Part shown: one piece after another, positions 45,971 through 57,672 of the stretch
Layout: every line of letters begins with the position of its first letter
Numbering within the stretch: position 1 is the stretch's first letter
DNA from: Arma custos
Lineage: Eukaryota; Arthropoda; Insecta; Hemiptera; Pentatomidae
DNA length: 64,000 bases
Reading direction: 5' to 3'
Assembly: GCA_037127475.1 (NCBI GenBank)
Contig: CM073765.1
Coordinates: forward strand, 49,171,680-49,235,679
Made by a program: the position numbers and the translations under genes
Notes under the pieces: model-generated
Database searches by the model: none
What the model was told of the DNA's origin: nothing
Seen by the model: only the letters and a program-made list of their open reading frames with translations

Positions 45971-46014
45971 TCTGCCAGCAGTTCGATTCGAACCTCCCAT
46001 ATTCATATATAAAA

Positions 46015-46280
46015 AATAAAATAAAATAAATTATAAATAATATAATGACTTAAGTTAACCAGATCCTAATTAAACTAATGTTAAATGAACATTTTCCCCC
46101 GAGTATACATCGCGAAATTGCGAGAACACGGGGATATAGGATCGGTGAAGAGAATGGATTTGTCTGGCCGTGTTACGAGCCAGGTTAGCTCAGTTGGTAG
46201 AGCACCACGATGGAAACGTGAGCGACCGGGTTCGATCCCGGCCCTAGAAAAATCTTTTCTCTTCAAAATAAAATATTTAA
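46015..46280 (+). repeat. tRNA-like SINE, family C
   Basis: A leader (GCGAGAACACGGGGATATAG, TGTCTGGCCGTGTTACGAGC) precedes the tRNA-like AGGTTAGCTCAGTTGGTAGA with B-box GGGTTCGATCCC, then the tail TCTTTTCTCTTCAAAATAAA. Acceptor-stem pairing is poor, so no functional tRNA is called. Confidence 0.7.
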
Positions 46281-48639
46281 AAATTATAACAATTATTTTA
46301 AAAAATGATAAAACAATTTATTATGCTAACAAACGGTAGTATTGACTTGTAAGAAAAACTTATTTAATATCGAAGGGATGTTGTTACAAGGATATACAAA
46401 GAACTTCTGGCTACGAGCTAACTTGACTGTTCGCTATAGACTAAAATTATAAATTACGAACTAACATAGTAACTGCTCTTTGATCTATATACCTAACTGT
46501 CCATTCTCATGCCTATAGTCTCCAATCTTACAATATTCTAGATGCGGTACCAAGACATATAATAGAAGAGAGAAGCTCTACTTCAATAATTTTTTTTTCT
46601 TACAAAGCCTTTGTTTGTTAGCTTAATACATATTTTTGTTCATTGTGTAACTATCTAGGCCAAGAAACAGTGCATATAGTGCCTAACCACAAGCAATAAA
46701 TTTAACCAAAATCTTAATCAAAAGAGTCCCAAACCCACGATTTAGAGACTCATTATAAAAATTATACACTCATTTTTATAATTTATGGTCTTATTTTTTT
46801 TTAACAATGAAATAGTGTGTATAACAATTAATAACATACTAATAAAACGCTTATATAACAGATGTAAATGAGATTCACAATGCGTGTCGTGCAGAAGTTT
46901 ACACTTGTTTGGTTTGAAAATGAAACAATAGGCTTAATTTAAGCTTGATCCAGAAGCCATTGTTGGCAGAGAAACCCGATTTTAAAACCAGCTTAGTAAG
47001 TTATATCGATCTTACGGCTCCAAGTATTTTATCTACAAGAAATTCGTCGTGGAATTATTTAATTTTAATTTAGAATTAATACAAGTTAATTGGAAAATTT
47101 TAAAATGAAAATGAAAGTCACATAAATAAACATTGCTATATCTAAAAAGTAGTTGTGCTTTCCTTGTCGCCTTGTATACAATGTCGTAATATTGGTACCA
47201 AAAAAAAGGTTTTTTTTTTCATTATCTAGAAGTTTATTTTTTCCAGAACCAAAATGTGCAGTGTTTTTTTCCTTAAAAAAATATAGAAGACTATCAATTT
47301 TTCTTACAATTAATTTCAGGATACGTAATTGTCGCAGAACCGAATTTCTGGTACTTTAATTTTTGATTGAAATGAACTGTTGATAATTTTATAGAAGAAT
47401 AATAATACATTTTTTGTTATGCACGAAAAAAACGAAAATGCATAGAATTGTAAGGTCAAATTTTAAAGTCATCTCTAGGATTTGTCTTCGGTTTCTTGGG
47501 GCAGTGAGGTCTGAATGATATGCTGTTTAGCCCTAACTTTGGAGACTAAAGGTAATACTATTGTATTATGTAGTGAATACTTTGAGCAACAGTCTGACAA
47601 TTTAGAAAACGACCTGCACAGAAGTCTCCTCGGATAGACACGAGGGAAACCTAACCTAACTAGCTCCGTTCATCCTCCTTATGCCCTAATTTTCGACATA
47701 ATAATATTATAGGCTATAATATTACATGACTAAAAATGATGGGGTATAATTATACTTGAATTAATTCGGTGCGGATGAGGAAGGCATTAACACCCCACTT
47801 CTTGATGTAGGAATATAACCTGGGTAACCGATAATATATTACGTTACGTTGGTAATCAGTCTTCCAAAAATACCTCCCCATCGCCGCCTCAGATTTCACA
47901 AAAGATCGTTTTCTGAACAGTCGGACATAGCCGACTCATGTCTTATGTACTACATCTATGACATACCTTGAGAAATATTAAACGGTAACATTTGGCTATG
48001 AAAAAAGAAAATGTTATCTTATGACAATATATGTTTGATGGTTATTCTAATATAATAAATATCTTAACATAATATTTACTACTGTGTATTTACGAGTATA
48101 ATATATGTGTAGAATATTCGCGCTATATTTTTTTCTAATTTACTATTAGCGGACTGATGAAGTTAGCAGTCATGGTTCAATACATCATACATATTGACGG
48201 GGTCGTTCTGAAAGCTCCTGCAATTTGTATTCCAGTATGGTGCTCTATATCGAGTTGAACAAGATTGGTTTCGGAGACCACCGTAGATATGTACTTTTAT
48301 CCTTAATATATAAAATGTGCAAGGTTGATACATATTTCTGAGTTTAAATTATGTATTGTACCTATCTACAGTAAGAAGTATTACGTAAAACAATATATTT
48401 TCTTCATTACATTCCCTGGTATTTTTCAACTACAAATGATCAGTTTATTGTTGATTATTGCTTTTTTTTTTTCAATTTTCAGTTTATTTCCAATTTTTTT
48501 TTTTTTTTTTTTTTTTTTTACAGCATTTTCTTTATTTATTATTATGAACAACAAAGAACAAAGAAAATTGGGCTTTTTTTACATGAATGGAATAGTCCTC
48601 CTTCTTCTAATGGCACGACAGACGCCTAAAGCGGTCCTC
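46281..48639. other. AT-rich intron, largely unannotated
   Basis: The motif AATTTAGAAAACGACCTGCA at 47599 is shared with three other places. A poly(T) run lies at 48498-48519. No protein recognised. Confidence 0.4.
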
Positions 48640-49400
48640 GGCTAGCTCAACCATTTTGCCCCAGAATTGACTATCGGGCTATGCTTATTTCTTCTGTACA
48701 TTGTCCCTCCATCGAGATCTAGCTCTGGTCCCGGGTGGAGTATTTTTGTACACCTTCGAGGGACATTTCCCTTACTCCGTCCTAATAGCGTGCCCGAACC
48801 ATTTAACTCTCTGCACTTTGACAAAATTAAAAAGGCTGAGATCCTGGTATTCCCAATAAAACTTCATATTCCGACGCAGTCGTCAGGATCCATTTTCTTC
48901 AATATGCCCCATTATTCGTCTCAAGATTTTTCTTTCAAAGCGGTCCACCTTCTGTGCTTCGGGCTTGTTGAGAGTCCTTATAATTTTGGTGAGGGAGAAG
49001 AACGCTCTGTTTGCTGCTGCTATTCTGTTCTTTATTTCAGCCTCTTCGTCCATGTTTTCAGCTATAGTAGATCCCTAAAATTGAAAGCTAGGGGCAACCT
49101 GGAAAGTGCAATTTCCTAGCTGTACTTGTTCTGGGACTGTATCTTTTCACCTGATTCAAATCATCTGTGTTTTATTCTTATAAAATATCTTATTATTCTT
49201 ATTAACCCTGATACCCATGTATTTAGCTTCTTGGTCTACCTTTATAAAAGCCTACCTACCAATAATGGCCACATCATCCACGTATGCTAGGTATTTGTGC
49301 CATTCTTGTGAATACAGTGCCACCATGATCCAATCCTGTTTCGGGTTGTTATTCAAGAAGGACTACGATAAACAGCAGTGGTGCAAATGCGAGGAATAGC
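48640..49400 (-). pseudogene. Endonuclease-RT LINE with catalytic YVDD, internally deleted
   Basis: Minus-strand reading: NNNPKQDWIMVALYSQ, EWHKYLAYVDDVAIIGR (RT motif C, about 49273-49284), YMGIRVNKNN, QLGNCTFQVA, AENMDEEAEIKNRIAAANRA, FFSLTKIIRTLNKPEAQK, VDRFERKILRRIMG, VQRVKWFGHA and the basic ending near 48700 (PPGTRARSRWRDN). Order and motifs are those of RTE-like endonuclease-RT elements. 'RT' joins directly to 'LNKPEAQ', so about 40 residues including the usual I-x-P-x-x-x-Y-G-x-E-x-W segment are missing. Several stops and frameshifts. No 5' end. Confidence 0.8.
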
Positions 49401-49424
49401 GTTAATGTTAAAAAAAAACAAAAC

Positions 49425-49487
49425 AAAAAAACTGTACCACTGCAACCTATGAAAGGTCTTGGGTTCAGTACATGATAGAAACTGTAT
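49425..49487 (-). repeat. SINE family A, 3' end only
   Basis: ACTGTACCACTGCAACCTAT, CTTGGGTTCAGTACATGATA: the last ~60 bp of the family on the minus strand. Confidence 0.65.
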
Positions 49488-49587
49488 ACAGTGCAAAAGT
49501 ATATATATACTTATCGGAACTGTATAAATATCGAATGGAAAACAATGTAACCATAAAACAAAGAAATTACACCACTTATTAAAATTA

Positions 49588-49835
49588 AAGGAAGCCGGTA
49601 GCTTATTGTGCAGAGTGCTATGCTGTGTGTTATTGTGTTGCTATGCTGAAGGCTCCGAGTCCAAATCAGAACAATATGTCTACAGCTGCTGATGGAGAGG
49701 GAGTGGGGCTCACCCAGCCTCTATTCTGTGGGTACTTTTAATTAGGGGAAAAACCTCTCTATATGATCCATTATAGTCTCTACCATGTGCTGAACCCTAG
49801 ATCCTTAGTGGGTTAGAGTGCTAGTTTTTTTTGTT
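49588..49835 (+). repeat. SINE family A, diverged
   Basis: A worn tRNA head, GCTGAAGGCTCCGAGTCCAA, then GTGGGGCTCACCCAGCCTCT and TAGTCTCTACCATGTGCTGA with a T-run tail. The middle is shortened. Confidence 0.65.
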
Positions 49836-50755
49836 ATTTTTTGCAGTTACTGGACTATTTCTTCAAACTATATCTGCAAACAAAACGTATCTTTTGTAAT
49901 TATTTAAGAGGAAATGAAGATTGCCTCGTGACCTTCTAAGCTGAACGTTTTATTTGAGTACTACCACTAGGTAGTTTCTCTACTTGCCTTTGTGTCTGGA
50001 CATGATTTATCTTTCATTATATTTACTTGATGTATTCTGTATACAGTTGTAAATTTTCAATAAATATATTTTTATAAAAAGAAATAAAATTGATGTATTT
50101 ATTAGTTCTATAGTTTACAAAAACTTTCTTCTTCACAGAGAGCAATGACATGTTCCAGGCTGCCAGTGACGTAATAAAGCTCTGGAGTTTCTTTCTCCTC
50201 TTCCTATGCCAAAGTTTAATTAGAAGGAAGGCCGGCAACTTCTATGGCGAGAACCGAATTCTCTGTTTCATGGGAATTCGGTTTCATGACAACTGCTGTT
50301 CCTAAAGTGATGAAAAAAAATCATATTTTTTGGATATACATACTTCGAAATAGTACATGAACAATAACAATAACTCCCTTATCTAAAACCATTTAATGAC
50401 AAGGTTAATTTTATGTATAGAATTTGTAAACGTCAGTACAATACAAAACAAGGGAATAATAAAAAATATTAATACGAAAATATTGAATAATAAGTCACAA
50501 AAAGAAAAAAAAGGTAAGGATCTGTTACTGACCTTTTTGGTCAAGATCGAGCAATGCCTCAAAGGAAAATGAAAGAATTCCACGTAAAAGAATATTCTGA
50601 GGAAAAAACGAGAGGAGGTAAGTTGACAACAGGAGAAGGGAGAGAAAATATTGTTAACAAAAAGCGAGTCGATCTAAGGAACTCCGGAGGTGTGGATGTG
50701 TTCTAAAGGTGGAGCATTCCATGGATTGCTGCTTGAAGGATGACTCGTAGGTACT

Positions 50756-50756
<1 letters not shown>
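49836..50756. other. Intron, nothing recognised
   Basis: GAGAACCGAATTCTC, then ATGGGAATTCGGTTTCATG at about 50250 form a small local inverted repeat. Otherwise nothing. Confidence 0.4.

Positions 50757-50808
<52 letters not shown>
50757..50808. repeat. (TA)n microsatellite
   Basis: Uninterrupted TA repeat about 180 bp before the fold-back element. Confidence 0.95.
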
Positions 50809-50809
<1 letters not shown>

Positions 50810-50984
50810 TGTTCTATAGTTTTGTTTTTAATGCTATGATCGAATAATGGAAAACGCTTTGGTTCTTGGTGCAGTATTATGATAAAATACTGTACAATTT
50901 CAAAAGAATATAACTAATTATATATAACAAAAATAACTAATACAATAAAATAGAGCCAAAACTCAAAAAGAAACACTACTATTT

Positions 50985-51770
50985 ATTATAGTGCAATAGG
51001 AAAAAAAACCCAATGCAAAGCCTTTTGTTTCAAAATTCTCCAGTAAAACACACACTTACCGGTTTCGCCTATTCAGGTATTATCAAGACACAAAAAAGGT
51101 TATATAAAACACATCTCGAAGAAGATGCACTACATCTCACAATCAACAGCCCAAACAGAGTCCAAACCTGGGACAGCAACCCACCATCAAGACTTTCAAC
51201 ATACAATTGAAAGGAAGGTAATACGCAACCAGCTGGGAAGATTATAGAATCAGCTGATCCACCAAACATATTAAGTAATACTAACCTATACAAAAGTGGA
51301 GAGTGATGGCTATAGAAGGAAGTTGTTGGAGGCCATGCAGATAGCGCGAAAGATTGACATTTCGGTTAATTATAAAACAGATTGTAGACATTTTAACCAA
51401 TTATTCTGAAACGTTGAATATTTCAAAAGATAATTTCTGCTAATGTGGGCTAATACAAATTTATTGTATAGGTTAGTATTACTTAATATGTTTGGTGGAT
51501 CAGCTGATTCTATAACCTTCCCAGCTGGTTGCGTATTACCTTCCTTTCAGTTGTATGTTGAACGTCTTGATGGTGGGTTGCTGTCTCAGGTTTGGAGCCT
51601 TTTTGGGCTGTTGATTGTGGGATGCAGTGCACCTTCTTCGAGATGTGATTTATATAACCTTGTTTTGTGTCTTGATAATGCCTGAATAGGCGAAACGTCG
51701 ACCGGTATGCATGTGTTTTACTGGAGAATTTAGAAACTGAAATTGTGGGTTTTTCCAATTGCACTATAAC
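50985..51770. mobile_element. Fold-back element with ~300 bp arms
   Basis: The left arm (50985-51293) and right arm (51467-51770) are inverted copies: AATTCTCCAGTAAAACACAC against GTGTTTTACTGGAGAATT, and GGTGGATCAGCTGATTCTAT in both. The loop is ~173 bp. Each arm holds CTTGATAAT, CCTGAATAGGCGAAAC, a Penelope or hammerhead-like phrase with a weakened core. Two mirror ORFs of 74 and 80 codons in the arms are by-products of the repeat. Confidence 0.8.
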
Positions 51771-52419
51771 AAAATAACTAATGAAATTCCTTAACTTTGT
51801 TTAAAGAAGTAAAAACCTTAATAAAGAGAGGTAAGAAACAGTCTCAAATCCTTTTTCATTATATTCTGGAGAAAATAGAGAGAAAGTAGAATGAGGAATT
51901 CCACTCAGATTTTTGGACATCTATTTCCAATGGAGAACAGTAGAATGGCCAATATGACTTTCAAATATTTGTGCAATAAGGAGACCAGCTGAGTTAACGA
52001 AATGGAAAAAAATATTTACAGAGAAATAACGTAAGAATAAAAGAAATAAATGACAGAGAAGCATTCCGGAAAAAATGTATTGAAAATGGAAGGATTCCAA
52101 GGCAGGAGAGTGGAAAAAAAATAGTTTTAGGATGGTCTGAAGATGAGAAGAGGAAACAAAGAGAACGTATGAAGGCAATGGATTTGCGATAAAGGAAATG
52201 GAATAACAAAACTAGGCAAAATTAATGCCTATATTTAGATAAATTGGAAAAAGAGTCTTCAAATACAAATTAATCAATACTTTAGTTTGACTATGGATAT
52301 AGTATTATGTAGTATTGAGCCGAATTACGGGAATCAATCCAAAAATATTTAAATATAATATAACATCAAAGTATTGCTATGCTTTATAGTCGTAAATATA
52401 TATTAAATATTCTAATTGA
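51771..52419. other. Intron, nothing recognised
   Basis: Purine-rich plus strand (51850-52200) gives spurious minus-strand frames. No repeat partner. Confidence 0.4.
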
Positions 52420-52540
52420 TTTTGGAATGCCAGTGTAATCATTTAGGATGCTTACTCAAATTATTATTTCTTTAAACGTCCATACTCTATTCTTAATTGG
52501 ATTCTTTTCCAAAGGATGGTTGTGTGTTTACCAATTTACT
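52420..52540 (+). repeat. Short interspersed repeat H, copy 2
   Basis: Aligns by eye with 15222-15340 (TTTTGGAATGCCAGTGTAAT, ATTCTTTTCCAAAGGATGG). Nature unknown. Confidence 0.5.
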
Positions 52541-52789
52541 AATTAATTAAACCATCAACAATACATATATGCAATACAACACAATATAATGCAATATATA
52601 CAATAATACAATACATATTGTTCATAAGTATAAAGTGCATCTGGGTTAAGTAAGCATCAAAAAGAATTAAAATGGATATACTTTATAAATACAAATTTAA
52701 ATAAGATTAATGATTCAGATATACACAGAGGATTGCCATAAAGCACATAGAGGACTTAAATTACAACTTATCTTGTGAAATAGGGGTAG

Positions 52790-52985
52790 ATTACGTCTAT
52801 AGGCCTCGGCCTGGCCGGCTTCGAGCTCTTCTGCGCCAGCATCCTTCGCCGGCTTCCTTCTTCCGTACCCTCCCTCCTTACTCCTCGGGGTCATTTCAGA
52901 GAGTCCTTCTAAAGGTGGAGTTTTCGAGAGGTATTTCTTCACCCACCTTGACGATGTGGGCAAACCATTCTACCTGAGCGACCTA
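52790..52985 (-). pseudogene. LINE C-terminal relic
   Basis: The minus strand from 52985 gives VAQVEWFAHIVKVGEE, matching 'L-x-W-F/Y-G-H-V-x-R-M' of endonuclease-RT LINEs. A basic GC-rich stretch with K, R, G and P follows. Frames are broken. About 100 residues only. Confidence 0.5.
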
Positions 52986-53340
52986 TTCCTTGCAAACAGT
53001 CATATGCCCAATGTATATATACATATATATATATTTAGAATACCGCCCTGTACGATACATAGAAGTATATAAGTTAGATAGGATTCAATGGTTTCCCCTT
53101 CGTTTTGATCAACTAGGGAACACGTGCCAATTTCAATTCCTTCTCATTTGTTGCTTTCTTTTCCTCCAATACTCTCTCACCCTTTCACCATGCCTCCTTT
53201 TTGGATTCAATTTTTATTATTTGGGGGTTGTTTTATTTTTTGATAAGATTTTATTAAGAAATTTGTTAAATGCTTCTCTATTTTCGAATGAAAAATATTC
53301 ATTTTTTGCTATTGATTACTGACTCCATACAAACAATTAA

Positions 53341-53520
53341 TTTATACAAAAGGCTTTAATGGTTTGCATGCTGCTGGCTTCCTCAGGGCTTGAACTGAGA
53401 CTGGATAAGGATAGGGATACTCAAGGCTTGAGAAAGCCAGCAGCATGTCTGGCAAACGTTGGCGAAAGATTTAGCGATACGGTCGAAACCAGAAGAAACT
53501 ATTGAAGCCTTTGTATAAAT
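53341..53520. repeat. 180 bp imperfect palindrome
   Basis: Outer arms TTTATACAAAAGGCTTTAAT and ATTGAAGCCTTTGTATAAAT; inner arms ATGCTGCTGGCTTCCTCAGG and GAGAAAGCCAGCAGCATGTC. GCCAG (53436-53440) and CTGGC (53449-53453) form a small helix followed by AAACGTTGG, again hammerhead-like. No ORF. Confidence 0.8.
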
Positions 53521-54489
53521 AATAATAATAAATTATTTATTTATTCTGGGACAAGTCCCTTTAGAATAACAATACAGGTACATATGGTATTATTACGTCT
53601 TAGAATAAATAGTGGCCATGGAAACTTAAAAGAGTAATTAATTTATATATGTAATATATAGTAAATAACTAATGAACAGAAAATGGGCCATCTCTCAATT
53701 GGGCTCGCATGCCCTCTATTTGCTAAACTTTGTTGCACAATTTTGTCATGTAGATGGAATATCTAGTTATCCAAAACAATAATTTACAAAATTTCACCCA
53801 ATAACAAACATATGAGCTGTGAAATAATAAAGATGAAAAAATAAATGATCTCATCAAGAGAGGAGGGAATGAAGTCAATAAACAATTATTGGCGCCCGAA
53901 CATTAGAGCAATGAATGGGCGAGTGGCCCTAGCGGAAGATAGATCATCCCCCTCTTCCCCCGTACTATGACCACATAGCCATGACCAGCTGCTATCCACA
54001 TTCACGTCGTCAATAATGAATAATCATTTATCCACTCGGCAGATTTGTGTAGTCATCTTTGTTCCCATTTCCAGGTTGATTCTCCGAGCTGTTAAATCAA
54101 CAAATGGGGTAGGTCCTAGTTTAGACGATTTCTATTTCAATCACAAGGAATACGTTTGAATGAGTAAACAAGTTCAATTATCTGAGATACCACGATAAAA
54201 ATAGAATAAGCTTATGATCGATGAAAGTTTAACTTAGTGATTTTCAATCCTCTTTCACTGAATAATTAGGAAAACACCATAAAAAAGTTCATTTATATCA
54301 TACTTCTTGCTTATTATGCTTAAAGGAGTTCTTACTTTTCATGAAATACAATATGCTACCATCTCCATAGTTACCTCCTTCCGAGAGAAACGAATATTTA
54401 GCTCTAAGACCTTTTAAGACCTTATTACGTCTTGTCCTGATCTACGGAAATCAAATCAGATGAATCGGCTTCATTAACTCATGAAAGAA
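53521..54489. other. Intron, nothing recognised
   Basis: No ORF, RNA or repeat could be supported. Confidence 0.45.
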
Positions 54490-54700
54490 GAATGCTCCCA
54501 TAGGTGGAATGGAGCTGGGCCAAGCATGGGGACGAGAATCAATCAGAAATTGTATGCTCTCTCCAAGAAGCCCAGCATTGCTATATTTATCCGATTCGGA
54601 AGATTAAAATGGCATACTTGGCAAATATGACTGTAGAATCCACCAGAAAGAAAACTCGTCTTCCACCAGAAAGACTGCCACAAATTCCAGACAATTAGGA
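54490..54700 (+). pseudogene. Possible LINE relic
   Basis: The frame at 54504-54698 contains MEWSWAKHGDENQ, close to the W-x-W-A/G-H-V segment near the end of many LINE ORF2 proteins, followed by a K/R/P-rich end. The rest is unrecognised. The match is short. Confidence 0.3.
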
Positions 54701-55436
54701 CGGCGTGCTTCTTAAAAAATATGTAGTTAAAATTTAAACTTTATTTTGTTATATAAATTGTGCAGAGTTAGTACTACTTTTTTTTTAAACAAGTAAAAGG
54801 AATCTGATAGTGGAAGAAAACCAGAGGGAGCTAGGAAATCTTTAATTCTCTTCAGTGCAGGGCCATCAAAGGGTTGGCCAAGATAGGATCTGCAAGAGAT
54901 AGTGAGAACCCATGTCATCCCTCGTTATCTATGGGACAGAAGAACAGATATCTAGTTTAATCACGCTAATCCATTATTTTTCATTATAATCATCGAATAC
55001 ATTTCAACTATTATATATTATCTTTAATTACTAGCAATTTTTTAATATATTTTTTATTCCATTATTAAGAAAAAAATATTAATTCCTCTTTAAGTAATGT
55101 TGGGTCATTTCATATGAAATGGCCGTGTTTTTTCTAAAATTCAAAATGGAATTAGTGGACTATTTTTGCAATGTTTATGTTTAAACATTGTAATGAGCTG
55201 TTATTGATCCTCATTTTTAATAATATTTACTATCACTACAATTGAACCAACATTATTAACTATACCAAATATGACCGTGGAGACCCGTGAATTTCGTGTA
55301 GTTATTGAAGACAACTAAAGAATGAAATATAGCATTAAATAGTACTTTATTAAACAGATGTCCAAATTACATGACAAGTCTAAGTGATCTACAGGTAACT
55401 AACACTAACAGTAGACAAAATCTCTTAATTCTAGAG

Positions 55437-55438
<2 letters not shown>
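54701..55438. other. Intron, nothing recognised
   Basis: A 63-codon minus-strand frame (54727-54918) with GQPFDGPALKRIKDFLAP is unrecognised. Confidence 0.4.

Positions 55439-55518
<80 letters not shown>
55439..55518. repeat. (TA)n microsatellite
   Basis: About 80 bp of uninterrupted TA. Confidence 0.95.
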
Positions 55519-55522
<4 letters not shown>

Positions 55523-57109
55523 TAGGAGATGTGTGAGGAATAAGGGTGAATGTACCTAGTCAGACCCAGGAAGTAACCTCACCTTCCTGGGGCTATGAAC
55601 TCCATATTAAATCATTTTATAATTACAATATTTACAAAATATAGCATTTCCTGGGTCAGAACCTTTCAAATGACCCTTAATATATAACTGTTTAATTTTT
55701 TTTTATGAATTTAAACTGGGACACTCGGTAGCCCAAGCTGCATGAAACATTACCATCGCGTACGGAGAGGAGTGTTCTACAACAGCCACACATCAGTACG
55801 CATCAAATATAACATTTATTTTATTTCTTGGTTTGTTAGAGACTTAAGGCTTTCTGCTTGGAATTTTTCTACTAATATCTTATGTATCTTTTGAGTTTTT
55901 ATCTTCAATATTAAATAAAGTTTCCTTTGATAACGGGCATTTCATATGAAACGACAAGATGTTGGTTTGAGAATTCTTCCAATCCAAAAAAATATTGGTT
56001 TCTGTGTTGTGGCCTATGGAGGGAACATTTCATTTCTTTTATTATTGGAAATTTTTATTGATTTTTTACAACTTTCATTTTTTTCCGGTCCCATAAGTTC
56101 TTGTAAAAGTTTTCAGTCGAGCCAGTGTCCTTCTGTAAGACCCCTCGCTGCCATGCTCTCCTCCATATCCTGCAACCATCTTATTTTGGGTCATCCTCTT
56201 TTCCTTCTTTCCGTAGGGCGATAGTTAAAGAAATTAAATTTATCAACATTCTTTTTATCAGATCATACTTTGCTAATAGCTTTGTTTTTATTGTGTAGAA
56301 AACATTACTTTCCTGCTTTACTAGTCGCCTCATCGTACTTTAGAGAAAGTGTTGAGTTCTGAAAATGAACAGAATCTCCATGGACCATTTTCTTTTCTCC
56401 GTTTTCGTTTCTCTCCATATTCGGATCTGTAAAGGGTAAAATTTTGTAGAAATGAGTGAAAAAGCATTTTTTTTATTTTGTTTTGAGGTTAACTCTGCTA
56501 GCCCTCAGAATAGAGTTTAAGTATACATTTTTTTTTCAACATTTCTCCCTCTTACTGTTTCTGAAGAGTAGTATTTTTTAATCTTTTTAATTATGAAATA
56601 AAAAAAGCTATATTTTTTTTAATTAACTAGTAATACTACGCCTTAATATCCTATGGATTAAAGCCTTTATCTTTTTCACAATAAATATTTTAATAACTAA
56701 GCAAAGAAAAGAATTATTAAATAAGTGAACATTGGAGTTGAAAACTATATTTTTTCTTTTTTTTTAATTAAAAAACCTCAACCTCGGATTTGAAATGTTC
56801 TTTAACATTTTATAAACTGACATTGCAGGAGTAAAAGCATCGCTCTTGAGTATTTTTTTATTTATCCTAGATAGATGAATAAAGGTAAAGAGTGAAAAAA
56901 AAAATCAGTGAAAGATAAAATCTGTGAGGCAAGAGAAAAGAGCACTCTGCCATTGTTGCTCGGAACATTTGTTGCTCAATGTGCTTCTTCAGGGTGCGGT
57001 CAATCTTTACACAACCGCGAACATCGACGTTACAACAGTAGGAGGGGGGGGTGACATTTAAAAAAATAAATAAATTTGTTGCAATATTTATCGTATAACT
57101 TGCTCTTAT
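55519..57109. other. Intron, nothing recognised
   Basis: 55555-55680 contains GACCCAGGAAGTAACCTC and CTTCCTGGGGCTATG, a small inverted pair. Otherwise AT-rich. Confidence 0.4.
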
Positions 57110-57672
57110 GACGCTGCAACAATAATAACAATGTTAATAATGGAATGCAAGTTTCTGATCCATATATGATAATGCTTAATAATATACTGTTGTATATATT
57201 TTTTTTGTTTTGGAGATAATGTTTCTGTTCCATAATACCGAGTTGAATATTGATATGATCTTTTTACGAACTAAATTTGTTTTTTATTTATTTCCATATC
57301 ACGCGCACCATCTATCTCAATTAAGGAGCCAAGGCCTTTGAAATGCCGAACTCTTTTTAGAGCCCCTCCTGGTTTCAGTTCAAAATCCTCAATATTGGCT
57401 GTCATGTGTTCCGTTTTCTCAGCATTAATAACTAGTCCCCATTGCTGGTATTCCTCATTTAATTTTCTTAACATATATCCAGCATTTTCTCTGTCTTACA
57501 TGATGATCTAGTCATCCGCGAAGGATAGCTTATATATAATAGGTTATATAGGAACATATTTCTTTCATCTTAATCCCCTGGGTTCGAATTCCATTCTCCA
57601 TGATTTCAGACAAATATCAAGATAAATCTTGAACAGTGAAGGAGAGGCACAACATTCCTGGGGCAAACCTTT
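57110..57672 (-). pseudogene. LINE reverse transcriptase segment, inverted part
   Basis: Minus strand from 57672: GLPQ-CCASPSLFKIYLDIC, then LSFADD, then ENAGYMLRKLNEEYQQWGLV, INAEKTEHMTANIEDFELK, FKGLGSLIEIDGARDMEINK, and finally SILLSIIIYGSETC near 57130. These are RT motifs from the 'G-x-P-Q-G' box through ADD to the 'I-x-Y-G-x-E-x' box of an endonuclease-RT LINE, in the right order. It directly abuts the plus-strand 3' part of the same kind of element (57673-58030). Confidence 0.85.

Larger units (their letters stand above)
45592..46002 (-). repeat. SINE family A split by the 5S-derived retroposon
   Basis: The left part (45592-45725, GAGGCTGGTTGAGCCCCAGG to AATAAAATCTGCCAG) and the right part (45971-46002, TCTGCCAGCAGTTCGATTCG) are one SINE. 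Between them lies the 5S-derived element with its duplicated AAAATCTGCCAG. Confidence 0.8.

Noticed and set aside
46183..46255. tRNA gene (also 62569-62650 and 62866-62925)
   Set aside because: Boxes A and B are legible but acceptor-stem pairing is poor, the anticodon implies Ser without a long variable arm, and all copies share SINE flanks.
48325..48645. 106-codon plus-strand ORF
   Set aside because: Phe/Ile-rich and spans a long poly(T); no similarity.
51669..51705. Active hammerhead ribozyme in the fold-back arm
   Set aside because: The core reads TTGATAA instead of CUGANGA, which lacks the essential G, and stem I does not pair.
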